Assembly (NCBI GenBank): GCA_033439685.1
Contig: JAUEDM010000004.1
Coordinates: 930,001 to 994,000, forward strand
Direction: 5' to 3'
Origin: Apodospora peruviana
Taxonomy: Eukaryota; Ascomycota; Sordariomycetes; Sordariales; Lasiosphaeriaceae
DNA: 64,000 nucleotides
The position numbers were made by a program, and so were the translations under genes. Below the pieces are notes generated by a model. The model did not search any database. It was not told where the DNA came from and saw only the letters and a program-made list of their open reading frames with translations. Of the stretch, positions 45,618-57,586 are shown piece after piece. How positions within the stretch are numbered: the stretch's first letter is position 1; the number at the start of each line of letters is the position of its first letter.

Positions 45618-46657
45618 CTTCCCAGGCATGGCCCGCCTCCTCTCCAACCTACAACCCACATCCCATGATCGTCATGATATCCATGGCCGACAGCCCCTCC
45701 AGCAGGCTTCCTCGGATTGACCCAAGTCCTAGGTGACCTCGTCATCCTCCCGGACAACCAACTGACCCCCGTCGGCTTGTGTCTAAAAGTCATCCTTCAG
45801 GGCGGAGGACCCCCGATCGACAACAATTCAACATACACCACTCCTGTTCCCATCCTAGGAACCTCCGCCTGCCACGCCGACCCTTGCTGTGTGCACAAGC
45901 ACGTCGCCGAAGCCATGTTCACAGCCTTTGTAGACCCTACAACAGGCGAATGCACCTCCCTGGCGCGCGGCGCCCTTCGTCTCGGCTTCCATGACGCGGA
46001 CGGTTCCGTCCTCCTGAGCGCAGAGGAAAAAAAACCGGGCGGACAATTTCGGCCTGGAGGGCATCATGAATCTCATGGCGACGTGGTACGATGTCTTTTC
46101 TGCAGACGGCATCAGAATGGCAGACCTAACCCAGCTCGGCGCGATCACGGCGACGGTCAGCTGCCCTGGGCGGTCCGAGGGTGCGGTACTTTATCGGACG
46201 ACAAGATAACGCGATGCCAGCGCCCGAGGGGCTGCTGGCCGATCCCCATGGTAGTGTCGAGCATATCATTCAGCTTTTTCAGGAGAATTCGTTCACGCCC
46301 GGCGGATTGGCGGCGCTGGTAGGCGCGCACACTATTAGTCGACAGTTTGGGTTTGACGAGACCAAGGCAGGCGAGTATCAGGACAATACGCCCGGCACGT
46401 GGGATACGGTTTACTACAACGACACGCTCGTGGAGAATGCGACGGAGGGTGTGTATAGGTTCCCCAGTGACGTGGCGATGGCAAGGCACGAGTCAACGGG
46501 GAGTTCGTTTCGGTTCTTTGCGACGAGGGGCGGTGGGGAGGGTGTTTGGCATCAGGCTTTCGCGGCCGAGTATATTCGGATGAGTCTTTTGGGAGTCTAT
46601 AACCTCAACGGGTTGACGGAGTGTACTAAAGTGTTACCGCTGCCTAGTTTTGTTTAG
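45618..46657 (+). pseudogene. Class II heme peroxidase (AA2-type) remnant with frameshifts
   Basis: Related to fungal secreted class II peroxidases. Recognisable blocks occur in different frames: FPGMARLLSNL, then QVLGDLVILPDNQLTPVG, then GTSACHADPCCVHKHVAEAM and LARGALRLGFHDADGSVLL (distal His), then GLEGIMNLMATWYDVFSADG and ADLTQLGAITATVSCPG, then RYFIGRQDNAMPAPEGLLA and ALVGAHTISRQFGFD (proximal His), ending LLGVYNLNGLTECTKVLP. A run of eight A at 46027-46034 (seven would keep frame) and an extra C near 46171 break the frame. The loop between FHDA and DGS is shorter than in active enzymes. It is a pseudogene, unless the A-run is a sequence error. Confidence 0.8.
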
Positions 46658-47116
46658 GTTGTGGCATTTCGGGTTCAGTGTAGTTAATTGTCCTTCCTTG
46701 TGAGAGTTTGGATACCCCCCTTGCCATACTTTGCTATCCCTTTTCCGGTTTGACAGCATTCTTCAGAGGAACAGGTAGATCCAGAGCACCAGTTAGAGTC
46801 CGTAACTTATTATGAGTTCGAGATATCCAAGTTTATTTGGAACTATAAATGAATAGTTTCCCGAGGTAAACAAATCATGCACTACATCGAATCAGGGGGC
46901 GTCGTAAAAAGAGACCTGCTATAGGCCTACGAGTCAATACAGATGGAAGGGCGAAATCGTTTTATAAAGCGCGCGCAAGTATTCCGTATGTATACCAGTC
47001 CGCCTACCTTCACAAAGATTTCCACACGTACTGGCAACAAAATAAGATTCATAATAAGTTATCAGTTATACTAACAAAACAAATAAGACGCAAAGAATAA
47101 CAAAACTGAAGATTTA
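46658..47116. other. Intergenic stretch
   Basis: 460 bp of AT-rich sequence between the peroxidase remnant and the tRNA. Nothing is recognised. Confidence 0.5.
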
Positions 47117-47221
47117 TGACAAGAGTGGGATTCGAACCCACGCCCTTTCGGACTGCGAAACACTGAAATATCACCTGAAATTTCCTGAACACAGCGCCTT
47201 AGACCGCTCGGCCATCTTGCC
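47117..47221 (-). tRNA. tRNA-Leu (anticodon CAG) with intron
   Basis: The minus strand begins GGCAAGATGGCCGAGCGG and ends GTTCGAATCCCACTCTTGTC plus A. The acceptor stem (GGCAAGA with TCTTGTC), the B box GGTTCGAATCC, a D arm of the Leu/Ser type and a long variable arm (GTCCGAAAGGGC region) are present. The anticodon stem CTGTG/CGCAG encloses TTCAGG plus about 25 nt, so the anticodon is CAG and an intron of about 25 nt follows position 37. The sequence is complete. Confidence 0.93.
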
Positions 47222-48086
47222 TGTCTGATTCGTTGATGAGCACAGACCTTGGAAATAATATGAACCTTGCGCACCCAACTCAGCCGCGCCTCGTTTTGAC
47301 ATTTTCAGTTACTTAGCCTCTTTTATATGAACAAAATGTGGATCCGGGCTTAAGAGATTTGAAGGACATTGCGAAGTATTTACCTAGGTTCAAGTTGCAG
47401 GATGAATGTGATGGTGGACTCGGTCCCCCCCACGCCTGCCTGTGCCTCCTTTCAGCGCTCATGTTCAATAACACAGTCGTATGCATGTTGTCATGCACCA
47501 CAATTGTTTTTCATGAACTTGGTCATTCTCAGCATAACGATCTGTCACTGAGCCAGTGCGTGCATAGACACGGCGGTTGTTGTTGCAGTTTGTCTACAGT
47601 AGTTTCTGAATCGCAGAAAAGTTTCGTAGTTGGATATGAACTTGCTAGCGGGGATTCCAATGAACTTATATGGCTGTGTGTGCGTGTGAGACTAACACAG
47701 CGTGTGGAAGAGGCACGAATGCAAACCGATTGTAGAGGCCTGTTTGCAGGCAGTCAATCAAGAACCAGAGACGGGTAACCGAAGCTCATCGAGCCTGCAA
47801 TGTCTGTACAAACCATTGCATCGGCGGGGAGACACATCTGACCAACGAAAAGAAAAATCCCGAATTAACTCCAGTTTGATCCAATAGATACATTCTCTGG
47901 CATGGCTAGCCAGCGTAGAGTAGCTGACCTTATAACCGTCAGAAAAGAGAGGGAGTGGACTTCCCACAACATCAACCCGTAAACTTCGACGCCTCCCGTC
48001 CTGTCATCGCCTAGTTTCCTAGTTTCTCAAGTACCTCCTCACCCTTAGCCCAATAACTCCCTACCTTCAAACCATCTCGCCTTCCT
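47222..48086. other. Intergenic stretch
   Basis: 860 bp between the tRNA and the ATG33-like gene's 3' end. Short open frames only; no gene is supported. Confidence 0.45.
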
Positions 48087-48973
48087 CTATGCAGAAACAA
48101 GCACCGTCTGGCTGGTGCCATAAACCTGCGGCACGCCATCTCCCCAGATACCAACGACAGCCAGCATAAAGCCCAAGCCGGCCACGGCGCTCTGGACAAC
48201 CTGCTTCTTGATGAAAGCCTCCACCTTCACGCGAACCTCCTCCCCATTCATGTTCTCCTCGTCAGCCTCGAGCTCCTCGCCGCTCGCCACCGACCCGGTG
48301 CCCTCGCTGTGGGCATCGGAGCTGCTCGCGCCCAGGACCTCGTAGCTGGCCTCCATGCTGCGCGCACGGGCAGCCGCACGCTCCTTCTTTTGCTTGCGCG
48401 CAGCAGCAGCAGCGCCAACTGATGCAGATGACGACGACGGAGCCGGGCCGAGCGAGAGGTACGGGGCAACGAGATCCGACGTCGCCACCCGGGAGCCGAA
48501 CACCAGAAGCGATGTGTAGAGGAGGTACGGGTGGCGGCAGGCGCGGGGCGACAGCAGGAAGGCGAGCGCAAACGCGGATCCGGACACCGATCCCAAGATC
48601 GAGAGGTGTTTTCTCGCTGTCGACGTGAGGGTGTCGAAGGCCCTGGCCGCGGTGTCGGCGGAAGGCAGGGTCAAGAGCGTCGGGATGGTTAGGTTCGATA
48701 GTGTGTAGGACAGGCCCTGTATTTTCATCGCATCGTCAGCCATCAACCCGACTGGAGAAATAGTTGTGAGATCCGCAGGTTAGGTTAGGTAGATAGCCGC
48801 GCTTGCCACCACCACTGCCGGCGGGCGGGCCCTGGCAAGAACAATAGGTCGTTCGTTTGGGTTTGAGTGGGGAGAGCGAAGACAATGGCCAAGACAAGAA
48901 AAGAACTCACCGTCAAGAGACCGAGGGAGACGGTCCCCACGAACTTGAAAAAGGTAACTCCTCTCGCAGCCAT
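48087..48973 (-). CDS. ATG33-like mitochondrial outer-membrane mitophagy protein
   Basis: Resembles autophagy-related protein 33, a multi-span mitochondrial protein used for selective mitophagy in fungi. The first exon, 48973..48911, encodes 21 residues (MAARGVTFFKFVGTVSLGLLT). A 194-nt intron ends AATACAG at 48717. Exon 48716..48087 continues GLSYTLSNLTIPTLLTLPSA, total 230 aa. Without splicing, the second exon has an apparent start (MMADDAMKIQ) that is intron sequence. Hydrophobic spans are near the N-terminus, at SILGSVSGSAFALAFLLS, at LLYTSLLVFGSRVATSDLV, and at VAGLGFMLAVVGIWGDGV. The middle is Ala/Ser/Glu-rich and low-complexity. The family call rests on layout and the GL(x)YT motif. 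Confidence 0.75.
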
Positions 48974-49748
48974 GATTGCAATCGTCGTCGAAGAGCGATG
49001 ATTCGCGATGGCGTTGAGGGAAGGGAAAAAGGGTAAGGTGGTGCGGGGCGGAAGCCACGAAGTCGATCGTCGAAGCCGAGCTTTGGTCTGGTTTGGATGG
49101 GGGGGAGCGAGCGGGTAGAGGTTCGTTGTTGCTTCCGGCCTTTGGCGCTGATGAGCTGGTGCTGCTTGGCCTTGGTTGGGCAAGCTTCCCTGCCAGATGA
49201 GGGGCCGGACCTTATCAGGTCTTGGCGCCAAGTCGGCGTCATAACTGGCGCACAACGCTGTCAAGCGGGGCCGTGCCAGTGACGTGTCGCCCAATACATA
49301 ACCCTGAGCGTAGAAGTCAGGGTTCGGAGCTTACCGCCATCACCAGGGCGACACCAACGTTCAGGAGAGAAAAAAGGGACAGAAAGGGGTGAGTGTTTTC
49401 GCACGGTTCAAAACTTTGAGATTTCCAGCTTCAAGAGGTATCTGAGGTAAATAATTCTGTTCTTCTAGGAGTTCAATATCATAAATATCTATATTGAATA
49501 TGACAGGTCAAGTCAACTTCGGAACTTGGGTTTGTGGAACTCGTCGGTCCAGCCTGTCCAGCATTACAGCTAGCTTCCAAAGTGTGTTATAACTTACTCG
49601 TGTCTTTGTGTAGGCTTCAGAGGCTATGTTACAATCAATTTGGATCTGTCTGCCTCTGTTGACGACAGGCTTGGCGTCAGAGTTCATCCAGATCCTGCTC
49701 CAACAGGGGCGATTTTCCCTTTGGTACCACCCGTAATATCCCCACTAC
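48974..49748. other. Intergenic stretch
   Basis: 770 bp: the 5' flank of the ATG33-like gene, then the 3' flank of the kinase remnant. No gene is supported. Confidence 0.45.
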
Positions 49749-51430
49749 TCACCGCACGCGGTTCTGTTTCCCCAGGGGCTGCTGGGTCACCCAGGGATGA
49801 TGCAAACACTGATCGATAGTAAAACGTTTATGCGGGTTGGCGACCAGCATTGAGTCAATCAAGTCACCTAAGAAGAAAGTATTGTTAGCTGCCCCTTTTT
49901 TATGTTTGTGTTGTGTGGTGTAATAAACTTACGAGCCGGAATGCCGACTGCGTCCCAATGGGGCGAAGGATAGTCAAATTGCCCCATTTTGATCTGCTCC
50001 ACCATCGTATAGGGAAACGCCTCAGGGTAGAGCTCGTCCGAGAAAGGCGGGAAGCCACATAGGCATATGCAGAGCACCACGCCCAGCGACCAAATATCGC
50101 CCATTTTGCTAGTGATTGGGGTTACAGTTTTACCACTTGGCCCAGAACACGACTCTTTTTGTAGTAGTCGTAGTAGTAGTAGTAGTACTTCGGGCGGTAC
50201 ATACTGCCCCATCGCGGTCGCCTCGCTCCGAGTACTATTATCCTCAGAATCCTTGAGAATCTGAATAAAGGTGTTCAAGCCAAAATCGGCGACCTTGACA
50301 TCTACATCTTCATCTGTCATGAAGATGTTCTCGGACTTAATGTCTCCATGCACGATATTACGGTCGTGCTGGAAAGTTACCAATCAGCATAGTAAATTTA
50401 CTCTCATTTTCTCGTTGTCATGATTGTGTAGGTAGGTAACTTACCAAGTACTTGACAGCCTCACAAACCTGGATAAACACCACTCGGTTTTCATCCTCGG
50501 TCAACTTTTCCTTTGCTACGATATAGTTGAAAAGTTCCCCATCTGATGCGAGCTCGAGCACCATGAATATGGTATCCTGACGGCCACCGTCGGGCGCGTG
50601 GTCCTCGAACACATCCTTGAGGCAAAGAAGTTTGGGATGGCTGACGCCCATCGGAATGGCAAGTATGGGCTGCAGTTTCTCTCTTGTCGTGTTGGAAGGT
50701 GGATAAAAGAATATTTTGACGGCGTAGCGTTGACCCGATGCCTTTTCCACGCAAAGATACACTTCGCACCAACTTGACTTCTCGAGACGTTCCAACAAAG
50801 TATACTGTTGGAGAAAAGCTGTAGATTGTTTCAACAAAGGATACTGTTGGCCAAACATTGTAGATCTTGCCATGTGAGTCTGAGGATACCTGAAGATGAA
50901 CCGTGCTCGATCTAGAATGGCAATCTCATCGTGCTCTTGGAGCTGTCTCGTGTTATTACGCCCTATAATGGTCTCGTTGATGAAGGCACCGTTGTTGGAG
51001 AGATCCACGAGCATTGCTATGACACTAGTTCCATGACAAAGGGGGTATATCAAGCAATGTCTGTTCGAGATGATGGGATCGACTATGACGACATCTAGAG
51101 GAATTTACAAGGTTAAATGTGCTCCGAAGAGAAAAGATGAATGTGGCTACTCATCGCATTCGGGGTGACGGCCGATCAAATAACCAGCAGGGATGCCAGG
51201 GTCGACGAGGTATTTTCTCTTTTAGGTTGGCAAAAGCCGGCAACTGCGTTTGATTTTGTAGAGGACAATGCAATTGCCGCCGTGGGCAGGATTCAGTGGA
51301 AAGAGGTAGCCCCAACCACCTTCTTTGACCTCGTCCTGCACATCTTCAGACAACGGGGGCTCTGTGGCTTTAACGCTTTTCGGCGGCTTGGGCGGTGAGG
51401 TGTTGGGCGATACATGTTCATCGTCATTGG
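49749..51430 (-). pseudogene. FHA-domain Ser/Thr kinase (RAD53/Chk2-like), inactivated 5' half
   Basis: The C-terminal three exons are intact: 51094..50445, 50368..49933 and 49867..49749, with normal introns and a final TGA. They encode an FHA core (SNRHCLIYPLC, DLSNNGAFINETIIGRN), then a kinase domain: FLQQYTLLERLEKSSWCEV, YAVKIF, VLELASDGELFNYIV, IVHGDIKSENIF (HRD to HGD), VADFGLN, and SLGVVLCICLCGFPPFSDE. The activation segment ends YVPPEV with an unusual Leu-rich insert. Upstream, the FHA start YLIGRHPEC is in an exon whose donor reads ATGAGT instead of GTGAGT (51154), and an in-frame TAA lies a little earlier (CCA ACC TAA AAG). These changes prevent a normal product. Rad53 is normally essential in checkpoints, so this is presumably a surplus copy. 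Confidence 0.8.
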
Positions 51431-51446
51431 TGATAACAGTGCTGAC

Positions 51447-53405
51447 CTATTGTATCAGGCGGTCATGTAAGGGTGAGGAAAGTGAGGCAACTTGAACGCT
51501 ACCTAGAGCGTTTCTGTCAAGATATGCATCGGAAGATGATGCCGGCTGGTCTGCCAAGTCTCGAGAGGCAAGGACAAGGTCTGAGAAGACGCCGCGCTCC
51601 TGGTCGGTGAAATCTTCATCTATCGAATTTCGACCCCCGTGGCATTCGGCTACTTTATAGCTCTCGGCTGACCTGTTCGACGCGCTTTCACTTCCGCTTT
51701 TATCATGCTCCTCCGACGTCGGAAGTGCGAAGAGCGCAAGGCACTCCAAGTGATATGCGATATGCCTTTGCGTCTGTGTAATATCAGGAAACGTGGTCGG
51801 ACAGAAGGGGCAATCACGGCGTGGAGCAGCAGAAGGGCCGATTGCTGTCGCCAGAATCTCTGGCGAATACTGTGTAAGGGACGCGTCTGCTTTGTGGATG
51901 TCTTGCAAATGCCGAACGTATTCTTGCTGGGTCTCAAACTCTCCTACGTGGGTTTGGTAATGCCACACGCGACGATGTCCATTTTCGTGGTTGATCCAGT
52001 CCTGACGAGCACCATAAAGGCGGTCGGGATCAGTGCAGTCCTGGTAAGTACAATGTTAGGGCTGGAGATCATAAACTTGGTGGATGCTATCATGAAATTA
52101 AAAAGGTCAGTGCATCCAACTGTGGCCACCAGGAAAGCAATCTCGCTACCCACCGCCATCCGTCGGGTGACAAGTATCTTTCCGGAAACAGAATGTTGCA
52201 ATAAGGGCAGGTGAAAAAAAGTTGTTGCCGGAAAGGGAGTCAGGCGGTGGCGGCCACTGTAGCTTTACTCCTTTTGGAGTCACGAGTGTCGAGACGCGGC
52301 TTTGCTGGGAGAAAGACGAGCCTGTCTCATGGATCGCAAGACCTTCGATGTTCAAGTTAGTAGACGAAGTCGCAAGAGACTTTGCAAAGGTAGGCTCGTC
52401 CTTTACGACATGGATTTGGCTGGATTTTGGATCACCGGCCGAATCAGCTTCGTGGGTTCGAACTGTCGGCGGGAGGAACAGTATGATGAGCAGCTGTATC
52501 GATGGCCGCCGTACGGCTGAGCAGCTCGGCATGCCTCTTCCAATAGACAAACTGCTGCTTTCTTCGCGCATTGGCCATGCCACTTCTCTGCATCAGCCAG
52601 TGGGTCGGTAAGCAGTACTGATCCATGATACTCTTTCGCTCCGCCGCGTCGGACTGGTGGTCTCGAAGCCCACCCAGAAGCTCCTGGCGCTGAATATAGG
52701 CCACGATGGCTATTTCGGTCTGCACTTGGAGTTCTATGTATTCCGCACGTTCGCTCTCGGGGATGTCCTTGAAGAGTTCGTAGGTTGTGAGTCGTGGGCG
52801 ATTTCTCGGGTGTCGAATTCTAGCCGCTGCGGCCATGGGTTTGTCTATCCGCTCCGTTACGCTCTCCAGTCGGAACCTGGCCTCGTGAAATGAAGGGGCA
52901 TCGCTGGCCCATGATAGCGAGCTACTAGTGCTGCTTTTGTTGGAGCCATCGTCTCTGACACTTCCCTCCATATCCTGCTCAATAGGGACTCTCTCACCCT
53001 GGGCAATAGACCCAGCTAGGTAGGTAATTTATCATCAACCTAAATACCCATGATACCAAATTGTCATTAGGGACACGTACAATTCTGGACATGCTTGCGC
53101 AAATCAGCCAGAAGGCCGGCGAGGTATGTTTTGACGACCGAGGCGTCCCGCACCCTGTAGTCGAGAGATGCATGACCACTCTGATACAAACCAAGGCTTG
53201 TGTGCCCATAGTCGAAACCTCTCCTCTTCAATGACCAGGAGGCGCTTTGGTGGGATATCGGCCTTGGTGTTAACCACCCATTCAATTTCAATGACATTCT
53301 GGGAAGATGTGAAAATGTCCAAGCCCAGTGACCGACAGTCTCCAACTCAGGCAACAATGGCGTACAGGCACCATTGTTCGATTGGCTGCATGCCTGTTGC
53401 ATAGC
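51447..53405 (-). pseudogene. C2H2-type fungal protein remnant (NLR-associated architecture)
   Basis: Pieces of a widespread fungal protein type appear in order on the minus strand but in several frames. First come EEERFRLWAH and LGLYQSGHASLDYRVRDASV (one extra base between them), with LAGLLADLRKHVQ. Next is a charged stretch with ESERAEYIELQVQTEIAIV. Then zinc-finger sequence: FTCPYCNILFPERYLS, a TAA where YIC is expected, CTYQDCTDPDRLYGARQDW and VWHYQTHVGEFETQQEYV. It ends CPFCPTTFPDITQTQRHIAYH and LECLALFALP. The function of the family is unknown; members often accompany incompatibility genes. The 3' end runs directly towards the FHA kinase, and a former fusion is possible. Confidence 0.7.
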
Positions 53406-53631
53406 CACTATTCCGCATAATTAGGTGCCGTAACTCCGTAGGAGGGGTGGAGAGGTGGTTCGGGAGAGACTACTCAGATCGAGATTATGCATTGGGAATC
53501 GCCTCAGTAACTGTGCGGTGAACACAAAGAGTCTGCTTGTTCGATGATTTCTGTTTGAGCAGCTTCAAACCCAAGTCCCATCACAGCCAGGCGAGCTAGA
53601 TAGGTGACACAAACGAGCTCACGACATCGAC

Positions 53632-55145
53632 ATGTCCGGGTTCGAAATTGCCGGGCTCGTCCTGGGCTCCATCCCACTGATCCGCCTTGGAGAATTGCAA
53701 GGTAGGGAAGGGGGCCGTGGCCACCATGTTCAAGTTTCGCGGCCTCCTAGATGACTTCTACATGGACACTCTCCAGCTGTTGCGGGAAGCCCGTGTGGCC
53801 GACATGCTGACCGAGGACGACCCGACAGAGGAAGTGTGTATCCGCATCCTTCGTGATGCCCGGACAGGCCGCGAGATCCAGAAATACCTAGGCCATCTCT
53901 CCACGGCATTTCTAGAGATTCTCCAGCGCTAAGAGTTACGCCTCAAAACAATCGCGGCTTCTCTAGGACATCTGCTTCGTCCCTTGAACGTGGCAAAGGA
54001 CGACTTGGCCGCCATCATCAAAGCAAACTCGGACCCGGCGAATATAACCCTTTCTGTCAAAAGGCCGGCTTGAGTTCACGATTAAACATAAACACCTGTT
54101 GGCCGTTCTCGACGACCTTCAGACCGAGCGTCTGTCCCTGAAAATGGGCATCAAAGGAATCAAGAAGCAGAGGAGCTACAAAGCCCAGGATCCGTCTCGC
54201 ACTTTGCTGAAGCTGTCTCAACTCTTCACAGACGTCCACAAACGAGCCACCTCTGTCTTCGGCGCCATGTGCAGGACCGCCTGTAACGACAAGCACACGG
54301 TCATGGTTAGGCTCGACAACCGTGTCCAGGATCAAAGAGATGGACGGCGCCAAAGCCGACGAGAAAAGGGTGATATCACCTTTAGTCTCTTTCTGCTTGT
54401 CGAGGATGGCGTATACCAGGAAACGACCATCGACGCGACAGCAAACGAGGAAGATTCGGAAGACTGCGATGTGGTACTGCAGTAAGTCGCTGATTGCATT
54501 CAAATTGTTTCTCGGGCAAGAATACCTTACTTACATGCACCGCTAGAGCCAGGAGTTAAGGAAATCTCAATAGGGTTCAATTCCACATTCCAACTAGTAT
54601 CACGGCATCCAACACAACAATCCAATGCGCCATCCCACCAGCTTCAACCCAGGTCGTGAATATCTGCGAATCTGCGCGTTAAGCTCAGAGCCGGGGCCAT
54701 ATCCTCGCTCTCCGTCTTACAAAACTGGAAAGCTTTGAGTTGATGGACGGCCCAGCAAAGGCGAGCCAACCGGTCACTGCTAATTTTACCACTGCAATAA
54801 GTCTGGCAGATTTCCTCCGGGATACACTACAGGACGAAGATGCGAGGATGACGCCAAAACAGCAGACACTCCTCTCCCTGGATGTCCAGCATCCGCCCTA
54901 CAGCTGCAGCGAACGTTCTGGTGCTCCGTACCCTGGAATAGCACAGCCATTAAGTTTCTTGGCCCAGAAGAGAGGATCACCACGATGCAGCTCAGAGAAA
55001 ATACCCCATCACACCCGGTTTGTTGAACACATGCTCCATGCAACCAACACTACCACCACCACCCAGACAACGCCAGACCTCAGCGTAAAAGAGACGCTGC
55101 TCGACCTCGCAATTCTGCTGCAGGAGAACTGTAGGGCCTGGTAGG
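53632..55145 (+). pseudogene. DUF7580-family (prion-inhibition type) protein remnant
   Basis: The start MSGFEIAGLVLGSIPLI is the typical N-terminus of this family, which has a helical HeLo/HET-s-like first domain. The homologous reading moves between frames: ENCKVGKGAVATMFKFRG and later RILRDARTGREIQKYLGHLS, a TAA at 53930-53932, LRLKTIAASLGHLLRPLNVA, a shift, FTIKHKHLLAVLDDLQTERL, then SLADFLRDTLQDEDARMTP, and in another frame ALQLQRTFWCSVPWNSTAIK. At least three frameshifts and one stop make it a pseudogene. The order of blocks matches the family from start to near the end. Confidence 0.72.
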
Positions 55146-55806
55146 ATACTAGATAGCACTAATTAGGAAAAATGCCAGCGAGCCCCCTCCCCCTGTAGGT
55201 CAGATCATCATTAGCAAGCCTCGTTATCTTTCCACAAACAGAAAGAACGCTCCCATCTACCTACTCTAAGACAAGACCAGTTCACATCATTCATTACAAA
55301 TCATACACAATATATACGTCACGAAAAAAGACTGCTTTCTCAGCGCTATTCCTGGCCGGGTATAATAACTCTTAAAAACACCACTCATAACCCTCCTACC
55401 CACCCTCCTAAGTTTAATCCCCAACGCCTTATAATACTATAAAAATGGGCCCTGATGGATGTGGGAAGATTACCAATGTATAATCTGGCAAGGAAGCTAG
55501 AGTTGGAGTCGGCGGTTTAAGACCCCTTCCATCGAAGGCCAGGAGGCCTTCGATTTTGTATTCACAGGCTCAGTTACTGATGTGTTCCTTGATTGTCAGT
55601 GCCGGTTTTTCACCCGACCCGTGAGGGTACGGTTTTCCTGTACAATAAATAGTTTGAGGGCCCGACACGCCTAAGCGCATAGCGGTGTATGAATAATAAT
55701 ATAAAAATTGGCCCAGTTCGAAATCCAGTGACGCCTCTATTTTTACTTAAAACACCCCATTAGTAAAATTCTTATACGCCTCTTGATACACAAATAAACA
55801 CATACC
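55146..55806. other. AT-rich gene-free stretch
   Basis: 660 bp of low-GC sequence after the DUF7580 remnant. No repeats with clear ends and no gene. Confidence 0.45.
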
Positions 55807-56275
55807 TTAGTTCGGGCAGCCGCACAGTGGGCAAATGCACGGCGGGAACCAGACCAGGTCGCTGCCGCAGAACACGCAGACCACATCGACTCCAACGGGG
55901 AGCGGGGCCTGCCCGCGACGGATCATGTGCAACCCGTAGTCGAAAACTCTGCCAGCCCACCGGGTTGGGCTTCCCGGCGAGCCGGCGGGAGAATCTTCTG
56001 TAGCGGCCGGGACTCCGGGGGCCGCCACAGGAGTGGTGGGTGCGGTGGCGGTGGCGGGGGGTGTAGGGACGGGGTCGGCAGCGACAGCGTCAGCGGCGAC
56101 AGCGGTGGCAGCAGTAGCAGCAGTAGCAGCAGCAGAACGACCAGGAGAGTTCTCATCGGCAGTCTCCTCAGCCTTCGTCTAATGGTTAGCAGGTGGTCCG
56201 AAGTAAATAGGTGTTGCTCCCTGTACCTGGGAGTTGCCGGGATCAATAGCACCAGCGGTGGCGGCAGTATCGTCA

Positions 56276-56306
<31 letters not shown>

Positions 56307-56466
56307 TGGTGTTGTTATTGTGATTGCCGTTGCCGTCACCATCGGCGGCCGCTGCGGCTGTGGCTGCAGCTGGGCTCGAAAACTTCATCCTCTTTGATGT
56401 TGCCCTTTTCTCGGGCGTTTTGGCCGTCGCATTCATCTTCGTCTTTCCCTCCTTGCTGGGGTTCAT
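55807..56466 (-). CDS. Hypothetical Cys-rich-tail protein
   Basis: I do not recognise the function. Exons 56466..56227 and 56178..55807 are joined by a 48-nt intron (GTACAG..CCATTAG, phase 0), giving 203 aa. The first exon is Lys-rich, then Ala-, Asp- and Gly-rich low complexity (GDGDGDDDDDDD). The second exon begins TKAETADENSPGR-like sequence followed by Ala/Thr/Pro runs. The C-terminal 70 residues look folded: RWAGRVFDYGLHMIRRG and CVFCGSDLVWFPPCICPL, with two CxxC or CxC pairs likely to bind zinc. Codon repeats in the middle (GCT/GCC/ACT) look expansion-prone. It sits between two incompatibility-type pseudogenes. Confidence 0.62.
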
Positions 56467-57586
56467 GATTGCGCTTTCATGCGTCTTGTTGTGTTTGGTT
56501 GATTATGGTGGTGCGGCGCGCGGAATTCAACCCAAATTATTGAATGATTTGTGTTTATGTGTAGATTGAACACCCTATAAATGGATAGGTAAATGAGATG
56601 TGTGTGATTGATTGGGGGAGTAGAAGACAGAACGATGTGTGTGTTTTTGCTGTGCGTCGGTAACTACTCGGTATGCAGGAGGTTGTTGTGTGATCGGAAG
56701 TTGAGAATCAGGAAAGAGATTGAATCGAACCCGAAAGAATCGGTATTTCAAGGCGCGCCAGAAGAGCTACTGCCTACAATAAGAACGTATTTGCAGCTCG
56801 CTGTCGGTTGACACGTGGTCACGGGACAGAAGCAGGCCAGTCTGAACGTCCAAACCCCGACCGAACACTGCCAGTGCCAGCACTTGTTACCCCTATTCGG
56901 CAGTGGATCCTCATCTGATCTTGGTCGACCTGTCTGCTTAAGGTATCTCTGGCTCTGTTGCGCACATTGATATCAAGCCGAATAAAGGGCTCGACATCCA
57001 CAGGGCTTGGTCTCACTCTCTTGGAACTCTTACTCTTTTTCGTAGGCCATCATCAACCGAAGACCAGGATGAGAGCGTACAGACGCTGCTGACGAGGCTT
57101 CCATATGAGTCAAAAGACCCACGCAGCATGTTGATACCGTGCTGAGCATATCGTCGTAGAGATTCCAGTTGTGGCGCATGTCCTCGAGTGCCTGTGTAAC
57201 CGTCCATGGCAATGACAAGAAAACCACTACCGATCACCAGTCGCTGTGCCTAAGGATTTTGTCTGTCCCAGTTTGATACACCAAGGCAATGCCCAGCCAC
57301 AACTGACAGAGCTGACAATCAAATCTCAGTCTCTGCCGTCGTGAATCGCGACTGTGTCCGATGTCGTGCGTGCCTCAACCTCGGATAAGAACGTTAACGC
57401 CCCGATTGGTCAACTATATCGCCAACAAGGAGTGGACTGATGCACAACCCCCGCTGGTCATGGAGCCGCATGAGGCTTATCTGGTTTGATACCGACTCAA
57501 GTCGCATTCGCTGGCCGCCCTTCTCCTCACTTTAGTTCACCAAGCCTATTCTTTCCATCTGGCCGGCAAGGATCCAAACTGTCGAC
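56467..57586. other. Intergenic stretch
   Basis: 1.1 kb between the Cys-rich protein start and the NLR remnant. Nothing is recognised. Confidence 0.45.

Noticed and set aside
48717..48775. MMADDAMKIQ as the start of the ATG33-like protein
   Set aside because: These codons are the end of a 194-nt intron. Exon 48973..48911 supplies the conserved N-terminus in frame.
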